DNA of 64,000 nt from Malaya genurostris (lineage: Eukaryota; Arthropoda; Insecta; Diptera; Culicidae). This document shows positions 23,213 to 33,125 of this stretch, in pieces (the stretch's first letter is position 1; the number at the start of each line of letters is the position of its first letter). The position numbers and the translations under genes were made by a program. The stretch spans positions 351,784,254 through 351,848,253 of the forward strand of contig NC_080571.1 in assembly GCF_030247185.1 (NCBI RefSeq). The letters are read 5' to 3'. The notes beneath the pieces were generated by a model. It saw only the letters and a list, made by a program, of their open reading frames with translations. It was not told where the DNA came from and did no database searches.

Positions 23213-24306
23213 TTAAGGTGAAATGTAGCGGAATGCGAAAATCGCGTTTTTGATCAATTATTCAAAAACTAGACCGATTTTCGAAAAACCAAAAACACTT
23301 AAGTTTTCGAAATCAAATTTGTCGTAACTAAGTATTCTTAGAATTTTGAAATTTTGCTTTGCCGAGCCGTAATTGGTTTTTGAAATGTATAAACGGTAAC
23401 TGTTCCGTCCCACGGGGATGATTTTAGAACTGAAAAGTAGTGTTTGTAGCAGAATTTCACAAAGAATTTGAAAATGCAACTCAAAATTATAACATATTAG
23501 CTAAAACAACCGAAATTTGAAAAAGTTTACATAAACTTTTCCGCATTTTTTTTATTGCTTGCGCGCTGCTGTTTCGTATTGAGGTGGTATGAGAAATGCA
23601 CGGTGGGCACGGTGGCATTATATCGTGAGCAAAAATGACATATCAAATAATGACGCGAATTTATGCAGTATTGGGTTTTGTGTTGAAATAAAAACGAGTT
23701 GAATACAATAAAATGGGTATTGGAAGAAATCGTTTATTTTCTAAGTAACTGTCATTTATAATGCTAATAATGTCCAATTCTGTTGAGTTCAATGCATTGA
23801 TGTTGCTGAAGCAATAAAGCTTGGCTGTGTAATATCGTATTACAGGTATTTTAGATTGTAGCAATTTTTATAGCAAAACTATAACTTCATCATTGACAAG
23901 CTACTGAATGAAATACAAATCAAGTATTATCGTGATACAAAAACAATGTGATAAACATTGAAAAACAACAGGCATATACATGGTTAGCAAGTTGGTCAAT
24001 ACATATACATATAACATCATGTTAGTCATTCATAATTACTCATGATTTATAGCTCTAGTGTAAGAGTAATAACTAACAATAACGATTGAATTAGCATATA
24101 TTCAAAGTGTGAAGGATTCGAAAATCAATTACGTCCAGTCTTTTTTACAAGCCAATATAACGAGAGGTAAGCCCACTGCGCTCAATCATTGAGAAAAGTT
24201 CTTGTTTCTATGTGTGCGTTTTTCTTGGTATGCTTTGTGCGACGGTTCGTTCAATTGAAGCGGATAAAATTTTGCGCGCATTTTATGACGCTACATTTCA
24301 CCTTAA
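23213..24306. mobile_element. TTAA-flanked element with GGTGAAATGTAGCG ends
   Basis: TTAA occurs at 23213-23216 and 24303-24306. Directly inside are perfect 14-bp inverted repeats, GGTGAAATGTAGCG, followed by imperfect similarity rich in GCG and AAAATT. The element is 1086 bp without the TTAA and has no recognisable transposase, so it is inferred to be a non-autonomous piggyBac-type element. It sits inside the AATTCAG repeat, which resumes at 24307. Its right-hand 100 bp (TGCTTTGTGCGACGGTTCG) resembles 26575-26690. Confidence 0.8.
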
Positions 24307-24500
24307 GTGATCAGTTGAACAATTCAGATCCAGAATTTAATTCTAGAATTCAGTTTAAGAATTCAATTTCTGAGTTCAGGTTCAGACTTCAGTTCCGGAA
24401 TCTAGCATCAAAATTTAGTTTCGTAATTCAGGTCAAGAATTCAGTTCTAGCGTTCGGCTTCAAAACTCGGTTCCATAATTCCAAGTCCAGAATTCAGATT
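24307..24500. repeat. Degenerate AATTCAG/TTCCAG repeat
   Basis: The block contains ATTCAGATCCAGAATTT, TTCTAGAATTCAG and GTTCCGGAATC tokens. It is the third block of the array that begins near 22290. Confidence 0.7.
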
Positions 24501-26569
24501 CTGTAACATCAAACATTTTCATTTTATTCATTTTCTCGTGTTTTTTTTCGATAGGATTCTAATACTAAACATCTCTCGAGAAAAACCCTGAAAAATGTCG
24601 AGAAAAACGAATTCTTCATAATGAACTCTCCGCTGGTTTCAAGCCAGTTTTATTTCCAAATAGCCCCACTAGTTTATCTTCCACGAGAAATCCTTCTGGT
24701 TCTAGCAGATCCATTTAACATTTGTAATGTACGAATTACTCAAACAGACTTAGGATTCAGATAATGCATCAATAACATTCAGAATTTCAAATAAAGCAAT
24801 GATTAGTTCAATTAGTTATTTATTGAACTAATCGGCTAGGATACAGATCTTATAACGAAAGCTATGAAAACCCTGAAATTGTATTGGAAAATATCAGTAC
24901 AGAAATACATTATTCAAATTATTACATGATTGAAGTTAGCAGTCTGTCAGTTCCAAAAGCTAAAATTAAATTTAATTCTCCTATCATCGACAATCTTCAA
25001 CTGCTGCTTCGTCGACATCAATATCAACATTCTTGTGATCCTTCCTCGGAATCCATAGTTGAGAATCTTCAAAAGTAAAATAAAACTTATTGTGCTGCTA
25101 TTGATAATAACTAAGATAGCTATATTTATTTTTTTAAACGGATGTTAAACTCTCGATACAAATCGTTGGATGAGACACAGGGCGTTGGTTGGTTTAACAC
25201 ATTTACTGAACTTCTCACTCAAACGCAAAACGTGAAATTTTTTTACTGCTTTTCACTTGTTAAATGAGAAAAATCGTGATACTGAAAATTGTTGCTTGTA
25301 TTTGGGCTAATGATATTTTTCTCGGTTCTGCACTAAAACTGCTTTTCATTCAACCAGTATTCGAGCTTTGCCGAAAAATTTATAATTCAAACACTACAAT
25401 AAGACAGAAAAACCTCACAATAATGTTTCCAACAATAACAACAACAACGACGTCGATTCAATGGACGAGGGCATTAATAGTGAACCAACAGCTATTCAAC
25501 GGAAAGGATAGTAACGAGATCCAGTAATAAACAAAAAAACAATAAATATGAGGCCCCCAATCGGGAATATTTGTAGAAATTTTGTTTGAGTGGAAAATTA
25601 ATTGATTTTCCAAAACCGGAGAAAATTGAAATATTGCAAAACTACTGAAAATTGCCGCTTCTGGTGATGATCTCTCGTAGTACCGTGAGCCAACTTCAAC
25701 ACTGTCACGCAGATAGATGGAAGCTGGATATTATAGCTTTTGTTTGAGATCCGCGGGCTGGTTCTATCTAGTGCCTAAAACAAATAATGTGTCAATATAA
25801 TCAACACAGTAATCATCTTGGCCGTTTTTACGGGTGTCACTACACGGTGAAAATCAAGTGAAGTGAATGTAGGTCTTTATCACGAAAGTCGATTCAGAGA
25901 AAAATGTAACTATTTAGGTGAGCTTGTTATTATGAACATCACATCACAATGATTACTTCACTGTTCGCGATACTGGTGATAAGTAGAATCAAGTGAAGTA
26001 ATGTGCAAGTGAAGTCAAAATGGAAATGAGAACGGTAACTAGGGCCCTTGAATTCACTCTGGCAAAAAAGACGGGAGGGTGATGTCAAAGACATAACTGG
26101 ATGACGTAAATACGAATAAAACTGACATGCTTTTTCCACACATCCGAATTTTGACATTAATTTTTATAACTTACTTGTCAAACCAGTCTCGAAAAAAACA
26201 AATTTTATAGCGATCCACGAATATCACAAATATCCATCTTCGATTTTACGAATTATAAAACTATAAAATATTAAAGTATTTATAATTCCTTCAACAATTC
26301 ATGAGAAATATATTATTCACTTATGTACTGATATGATATGCACTTCACAAACTAGATATTTATAGTGAACATCTTACAGACCAGTTGTAATTTCATATAA
26401 AAAGCACTTGATTGAATATTATTCAGTTCTTATATAAATTATTTTATGGTTGGAATCACGACATGCTAGAATATCAATCATTAGTTTGGTTATAAATTGA
26501 CTGTCTTAAACAACTTGCATAAAAGTGTAATTATGGTTTATAACCATACAAAGTTAGTGTCTGTTTTAC
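24501..26569. other. Non-coding stretch
   Basis: No gene is seen. An inverted copy of the GTGACATTACCCAC dispersed repeat lies at about 26090-26160. A local set of GAAGTGAA and TCACTTGATT words at 25850-26010 is partly self-complementary. Confidence 0.4.
26090..26160 (-). repeat. Dispersed repeat containing TGACATCACCC, copy 2
   Basis: The reverse complement (GCATGTCAGTTTTATTCG, then CGTCATCCAGTTATGTCTTT, then GACATCACCCTCCC) matches 3410-3500 and 43725-43795. Confidence 0.6.
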
Positions 26570-26574
26570 GAGCG

Positions 26575-26925
26575 TACGTAACGTTCGTGAAAATATTCCG
26601 TATTTCTATGTGTCGGTTTTGCACGACACGCTTTGTGCGGTGATCCGTTCAATTCATGCGGCACTGAATTTCACCACAATGGTCGTTCATATCGAGCATT
26701 TTAGAAAACATCAATTTTGAGTTATTTGTGGCTATCTCATACTACTGAAAATTTTATCATAAATTACTGACCATATTTCTGATGATATGGAGAGAAAAAA
26801 GTAAGTTTCTGCATTGAATACAACAAGATATATTCACGATTAGGTTCTACCCATTTACGGGGTAAATTTTGAAAAAGGTGTCCCATAGTAAAGTAAGTCG
26901 TATTCAAGACAAAATCATGTTAAAC
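26575..26925 (+). repeat. Dispersed repeat, copy 2, with a piggyBac-MITE-like segment
   Basis: The first 115 bp resemble the right end of the TTAA-flanked element at 23213-24306. The remainder (26700-26925) is the direct partner of the inverted copies at 1530-1725 and 42440-42680. Together these suggest a larger, decayed element. Confidence 0.55.
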
Positions 26926-27150
26926 CCGAGCTTTGTCGTAGACATGATGCATAGTATAGTCTCAATGATCACTAGGTTTGTTTCCGTCGATGAAGTCTTC
27001 GAGAAACTGATGATCTAGCAAGAAATTTGATATTTCGGACTCAAATCTAACCGTTTCTTCTCCCACAAAACGATCGACTCGTAACTGTAACAGGAAAAGT
27101 GCTCTTCTAAAATGTGTGCTACTTTGATTTGCTATATTTTTGAAACTGAT

Positions 27151-28236
27151 ATTTATTTATTTATTTACTATTATTGTGTCCATCGGATACAAGATCTAAA
27201 TGGACAATTAGAGTGGGGAAAAACCCATTTGAGTTGAACTGTTCGTTTGTCATTTTCAAACGGGTGCAAAAACCACTATCGTTTCAAAAACATAAACAAA
27301 AGTAGTAAAGCTAGCTAGTGATACACCAAACTCGAAAAAATCCTCAACAGCGGTGAAAGTTCGATTGGAAGCAGTAATCGGTTCATCAAAGCCAAAACGA
27401 GTCTTGTAAAATCTCTGCTGAAGCAGTGTTGTATTCCGCAGTGTCCTATTCGGTATCCGAAAATGATCTGACAGTTTTGCAATTAATAATGCTTGTTGGA
27501 TTTTTCGGCACCGATGAAGCGTATCGATTCCTAATAGTTGACATCTATCCTGATAAGGGGGTAAATTTGTAGGATTTTGGTAAGGTAAGTTTTGTAATGC
27601 CAGACGAACGAATCGTTTTTGAACTCTTTCAATACGTATGCTCCACAAAAGTTGACAAGGAATCAAAACTACTGGAACATTCTCTAGAATGGGCCGGACA
27701 AGTGAACAATACAAAGCTTTCAACACGGTGTGGATCTCTAAAATCCTTGGCGATTTTACTGATAAAGCCCAATTGACGTGATGCTTTTGAGATGATCTGA
27801 TCGATCGTTGTAAAATGATAGTTTTTCATCTAGCAGTATTCCTAAATCGCAAACCTGGGTGACTCTAGTCAAAACTGAGCCATCGATGTGATAGTCAAAT
27901 TTAACAGAGTATGGTGAAACGTGATCACCTGACATTTGGCGACGTTGATCATAAGTTTGTTTCGACTACACCAATCTACGAACGATTCGAGTGCATTTTG
28001 CCAACTGCCAACAATCCTCCTCAGTGCGAATAACGAGGTACAATTTCAGGTCGTCTGCATAAGTCAGTTTGCAACCAGTTCCCGGAGTAAATGAGACATC
28101 AGTGAAATATAACACGGAAAGTAAAGGTCCTAAATAACTGCCTTGGGGAACTCCTGAGTTGTTAGAGAAAAGCGATGATGAACTGTTGCTCAATTTTACT
28201 CGTAAAACTCTCCCGGACGAATAGTAGCCGAAAAAT
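27151..28236 (-). pseudogene. 5'-truncated non-LTR retrotransposon (reverse transcriptase to 3' tail)
   Basis: On the minus strand the copy starts near 28236 within the palm domain and reads G-V-P-Q-G-S-Y-L-G-P-L-L, then T-Y-A-D-D-L-K-L-Y with the catalytic YADD at 28050-28061. It then frameshifts through K-A-S-R-Q-L-G-F-I-S-K into a 156-codon C-terminal frame (27256-27726) containing L-Y-C-S-L-V-R-P-I-L-E and R-C-Q-L-L-G-I. That block order is typical of jockey/CR1-like non-LTR elements without RNase H. The end carries a TAAATAAATAAATAAA tail (27151-27173), as expected for target-primed insertion. Endonuclease and ORF1 are absent, and frameshifts make it dead. Confidence 0.85.
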
Positions 28237-28242
28237 TACCGG

Positions 28243-28310
28243 TTTATTGATATTTCTTAAAACCATTACAATTTGGGGGTTTTCAGAACCGATTCGATGA
28301 GTTCATGCAG
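28243..28310. repeat. Direct repeat flanking the ACGCG-type MITE, left
   Basis: The block containing CAATTTGGG, TTTTCA, GATTCGATGAGTTCATGCAG recurs at 28837-28900 on the other side of the MITE. A short tandem duplication seems to have preceded or accompanied the insertion. Confidence 0.6.
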
Positions 28311-28366
28311 GAAAACGATGGTTGAGATGGTTCTGAAATCGAAGATGGCGACTACCGGTTTGTTGA

Positions 28367-28836
28367 TACACTGAGGCCTTTTTTTACGCGGTTTTTATGA
28401 CGCGGATTTCTGAAGTTATGCGAATTTTCGAAGTTATCCGTTCTCTTGTGTTGTCTTAGAAATCCATGCAACGTCAAGATCTGGTGTTATTCTGAATTTT
28501 TCTTGAGTCAATTCTCTGACACTTGGAAAATTTTCTATTTTTTTCAAAAAACATTTTTTTTAATTTACACCAGATCTCGACGTTTCATGAATTTCCAAGG
28601 CATTTGACTTAAAAAAAAATTTCGATTTCGAAAATCTCAAAATTTTGTCTAGGTCCCAAAGTCGATTTTTTTCAACTTTTTTTTTATTCTGAGATTACAC
28701 CAGATCTGGACGTTTCATGCATGCCTTTCTGAGACATTTGGCATAAAAAATTCTTTCGGATTTCCGAAGCTGCGCGGTTTTTTTGTGCAATTTTTACGCG
28801 GTACATATCCCACGCGTAAAAATAGACTTCAATGTA
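28367..28836. mobile_element. ACGCG-type MITE with TA flanks (466 bp)
   Basis: A TA dinucleotide flanks each side (28367-28368 and 28835-28836). The left end, CACTGAGGCCTTTTTTTACG, and the reverse complement of the right end, CATTGAAGTCTATTTTTACG, are similar inverted repeats. The interior repeats GTTTCATG, CCAGATCT and CGCGGTTTTT motifs. A related end, CGTAAAAAAGACCTCAGTG then TA, occurs at 59511-59532, and another at 51744. A TA target and short ends suggest a Tc1/mariner-type non-autonomous element, which is an inference. Confidence 0.7.
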
Positions 28837-28900
28837 TTCCTTACAAACCCTTGCAATTTGGGATTTTTCAAAACGAATTTGATGAGTTCATGCAGAATCA
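28837..28900. repeat. Direct repeat flanking the ACGCG-type MITE, right
   Basis: This block (TTGCAATTTGGGATTTTTCA, then GATGAGTTCATGCAG) is the partner of 28243-28310. Confidence 0.6.
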
Positions 28901-31759
28901 TCCGTATTTTTGAAACGGATTTGATGAGTAGATGTCTGAAAATTATGATTCAGGTCGTTGATAAATGAATTTTCCTCCATCTACATATTAAACCCGTTCC
29001 AGAAATACGACGACGACAGCACTTTACGTACGGATTTTCGGCTCAATTGTTCACACAGAAGCATTTCTGCAGCGACGTCGCTTGTTCCAAGCATGGAAAC
29101 CAGTCTGTTTTCAGCAACTCCTTCTAACGTTCTATTCTGACTGTGTATTCAAATTCAAATGCCTACAAAATTTTGGTCTGTCGTCGTCGTCGACGCCGTG
29201 ATGGAAAATATGCTAATTTTCCATATTTATTTATAAACATCGGTAGGCAGGAAAACAATTTAATGGTAGTAAACAGTAGACCGATCTGATTGATGATATT
29301 CAACCAATCTGATGGCGATAACGGACTTCCAACTATGAACATCAGCTCAGCATTCTAGCTGGATCGAGATGAGTCATAAACTAAAGTTTGGACCTTCCGA
29401 AGGAATCTAATGTTAGTTGTTGAAATCATACAGGAAAAATAATGTTAAGATTCGGTTCTGAAAGAATCTAACACCCCGAAACGAAGCTTAGTGATCTGCC
29501 ATGCATGATCGCGACAGGACACAGTTCCTGCAACCCACAACAATTAACCTCTCAGCAAACGCCTGGCACTAATAGCGCCTCGATGACAACTGGCGAAGCA
29601 ACACGACTCGGTGACATCTGCCACGCATAAGCCACATGCCATCTTCGGTTTCCCAGGTCAAAAACGGATATCTTCGAAAAACCATTCCGTCTAAGCCGTA
29701 CTTCCCTTCAAGATGCCGCCTAAGTTTTTATGAACTGTTTATTCATTCTCAGTCGTGCCTTGCATTTTCGGTTTGCCACGGTTCCATACCGTGAAGTGTC
29801 AAAAGATAAACACCAATTGGTGATACATTTGTCACAGATGCAAACCGTTTTATGTTTTTTTCTTCTTTTATTTTAGGAACATATTGTGCTTGAGTGCTCC
29901 TTAGCATGGGACGTGCGAGTGAGGAAATAATTATCGGTTTGTTTTTCCTCTTTTTTTTATCACAACCCGTCATCGCTCTGCGCATTATCTGAAGATACAA
30001 TTTGTCGTTTTTTTTCGGATGTCATCATCTGTGCCTTCAAGACGCGTGATGAGTCTTTAATTGAGCACCTCGAGAGAGAGATAGAGAGAGAAACGATAGA
30101 TCACTATCACAATTGCGACAGTAACGGCCGATTTCGAACGAGCAACGGAGCGACACCGATTATGGCCTCTCGGTTGGTGAAAAGGATCAACATTAATTGG
30201 AAACGGACAAAGAATCGTATTAACCTTGAAGTGATAATCGTTCTACTGTTGGTGGGTGTTTGCTTTTATGCTTTGCCATATCAGCACAGTGAACAATTTA
30301 GATAATGTGGTCGTCCCTGGATACCGGAATACCACTCCACGTACCGGACAACGACAAATTCCATAGAATTAACGTTAGATACGGTAAAAATTTATGGCCG
30401 TTCCTTCCTTTTGTGCTGCGCTATTATATATGTTTGTTTTCCGCACAATTAACAACAACCGGGAGGGATTCACATTCACATCTGTTTTCTCTGATCCTTT
30501 TATGTACGGATGTGTAGCAATCAGGCAGACGCAAGCAGAGTGAGAGTGATTCGCATTAATTGTTTTTCCACTGTTCATTTCCATGTCGGATGACCGGGGA
30601 TTTTCACTTCTAAAATTGCTGGTAATTTTACATTTCCGCAATCAGTGAACCTTTTTTCCGTGACAGGCTGCTACAAAACCACAACAGCAAGAACCCAAAA
30701 GGGGGCGAAAAATCTAGAAACAAATTTAATTTTTGCTGTGAATCTAACTTTCCAGCATCCAACAAAACCACGATTCCGTCCTTCATCAGTCAGTTGAAGA
30801 GGCACTTCACTGATCCGTGGCAGGGGAAACCTTACATTGCGTGATACTTATTCGAGTTTATCGCATCTCATCGGTGGCTTCCCGATAGATAAACGATAAA
30901 GCGATGAAAAAAAAACGCAATTGATTTTCCGTTCATTCGTTTTCTCTCTATCTCTGATGCGCGTCTTGCATATCCTTTTACGAAGCCGTAAAAAGTAGTC
31001 CGTTTCGTAGTAGTTTTCCGTGATGAAGAGGAAAAAAAAAAGAAATACATTTACGCTGGTGATCAACATTTAATTTTGTCCACCCGAGAGAATCAGTTTA
31101 CTTGATTTCCTGTACTTCCCGAAGACCTAGAAAAAAAGGCAAAACCAACCAAACGTTTCAGATGATCGATGTTCGCGACGGATCCGGAAGTCGATGGTCG
31201 TTAATTACCATCCGATTTCCGTTCTTTTGCTACACTTTTTTTCCAATTGTTTTCAAGGTGGTAGCACTGACCCACTCATCGCAGATATTATTTACGATCC
31301 ACCGGTAGAAGAAAGAAGGATGCCTTAGCAATGCAATGAAAATTTATGACCGTGGGTAGGTTATTTTTCTTTCTCGTCCAAGATTTATCGGAAGGTTTCG
31401 ATTCGGGATCGAATCACCTGCTAATTAGGCGGGCGACTTTCCGAACAAGGTTGAAATGTATGACATTTTAGAATTCATTATTTATACCAACTGAATCTTG
31501 AGTCGGATGTTGACAGGATTTTGTTTCATACATTCCGTACCAGACGGAATAGGCTATGATGCCCAAATGAACACTAGAGTAAAGCTGGTGGAACCCAAGG
31601 CTATCATCGAAATGATGATGCATGTTTCGGTTTTAATGTCATTGAATCTTGAATAAAAACAAAAAAGATTCGATCATAAATTAGCATAGCATTTTTTCAA
31701 TTTGTAATTAGTTTGAAATTTTAACCACACTTCACGGTAGTCGGATCAAGATAAAATTC
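28901..31759. other. Non-coding stretch with one tiny open frame
   Basis: No exon is recognised. A (GA)n run lies at 30071-30092. A 47-codon frame at 30162-30305 is listed separately. Confidence 0.4.
30162..30305 (+). CDS. Possible small ORF with one membrane segment (47 aa)
   Basis: An ATG at 30162 opens a frame encoding a basic N-terminus (M-A-S-R-L-V-K-R-I-N) and a hydrophobic run, V-I-I-V-L-L-L-V-G-V, ending at TAA 30303-30305. This would be a tiny type-II-like membrane peptide, or the first exon of something longer. I do not recognise it. Open frames of this size are expected by chance. Confidence 0.15.
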   Translation: MASRLVKRININWKRTKNRINLEVIIVLLLVGVCFYALPYQHSEQFR

Positions 31760-32632
31760 AATAGCAGTCTAAGGTATGAAGTCGGGCTCGCTTGTGGTCT
31801 CAAATGGTTACGTGGGATGAGTATTTACTCGCTCCTAGTGACATAACTCTCACATGCAGTTTTCCTTTCAAAACATTCAATGTGAGCTATCCTCTTCGTG
31901 AGGAATGGTTGTCTGGTTGTCTGGAACGACAACTTGATGAACACATAGTTTGTTATATGGACGGTTCTCTGTTGAATGGTCGTGCTCGTGCTGGTGTCTA
32001 CTGTCGTGAAATGAGGCTAGAGCAGTCTCATTCACTTGGTAGATACTGTACTGTGTTCCAAGCAGAATTCTACGCGATTCTGTGTGGAGTACAATCGGCA
32101 CTTCAGCAGATCTGTGGTAAACGAATTTGTTTTTGTTCCGATAGTCATTCTGGTATTACTGGAAATGAATGGGCAGATGAGTTGGCTAGAGCTGGTGCAA
32201 CGAATGATTTCGTTGGTTCTGAACCAGCTGAACTTTCAACTGGTTGGATAAAGCACAAGGTTCATTCTTGGGCTGCATCCAAACATGCCAGCTACTGGCG
32301 CAGCTTGCAAACTTGCGCTCAGACAAAAGCATTTCTACCAGATTTAAAGCCTGACATTTCTCCAAGCATCATTGCAGTATTCTGGTCAGAGCTCTGACTG
32401 GACATTGCAAACTCAATTATCACATGGCTACTATTCAACGTGCTGAGTATTATTCGTGTGATTTGTGTGAATGCGATTATGGTACTTCATACCATCTGAT
32501 ATGTAACTGTCCCGCATTGACGCAGCTTCGTATCCGGGTTTTTGGTTCTCCATACATGGTTGAGTCTGTGTATGCGGAGCTAAAATTAAAGGATATTCTC
32601 TCGTTTCTCACCCAATGTGGTAAGGAGTTATA
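31760..32632 (+). pseudogene. Non-LTR retrotransposon RNase H and zinc-knuckle C-terminus
   Basis: The frame reads C-Y-M-D-G-S-L-L (first RNase H aspartate), Q-A-E-F-Y-A-I-L (the glutamate) and C-S-D-S (second aspartate). It then jumps directly to H-S-G-I-T-G-N-E-W-A-D-E-L-A-R, so about 40 residues between these blocks are deleted. After a frameshift near 32390 the second part (32424-32632) carries C-D-L-C-E-C-D-Y-G-T-S-Y-H-L-I-C, a CX2C...HX3-4C zinc knuckle. It ends L-S-F-L-T-Q-C-G-K-E-L. RNase H followed by a C-terminal knuckle is found in I/LOA-group non-LTR elements. Endonuclease and reverse transcriptase are missing because the copy is 5' truncated. Confidence 0.85.
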
Positions 32633-33125
32633 GTCAGAAGGGTTCATCGTTCTTCCTGGAGTGAATGAATCCCTTCTGTATTCACCTTAAATAGGGTTTA
32701 GCAGATTGTTTGGCATCCTTCAGGGGGTGCCGAATTTACTTCTGCTCGTACATACTGCGAATCGTTCTGCATTCTTCCGGGAGTGCAGAATGGTGTCGCT
32801 TTTGTAAGATCTCTAAATCCTCTCGGGGGATGGAGGTTTTATTAACAGCAGACTGTCCGGGATCTCGTTGAGGTTCAGAATTTACTTCTGCTTCCACTAA
32901 ATGTGATCCCCAGCAGATTGTTCAGCATCCCTTAGGGGTGCAGAATTTACTTCTGCTTTTATGTGTTTTTGTGTCGTCAATTTTTCCCATCCTCCTAGTC
33001 CAACCCTTACCATTTCCTTTCAATCCTTCCCTCTTCTATATCGGGAAAATGATGCTAAAAACAAATTGATGGCAAGGGCACAAATCTCCAAATATCAAGA
33101 GGAACGTGCCATTTGAGCCAATTTG
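32633..33125 (+). mobile_element. 3' UTR of the RNase H-bearing non-LTR element
   Basis: Downstream of the stop are three imperfect copies of a unit that begins AGCAGATTGTT and ends GAATTTACTTCTGCT, at about 32699, 32847 and 32911. They are followed by a segment through GATGGCAAGGGCACAAATCT. The exact 3' end and any target duplication are not clear. Confidence 0.6.
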
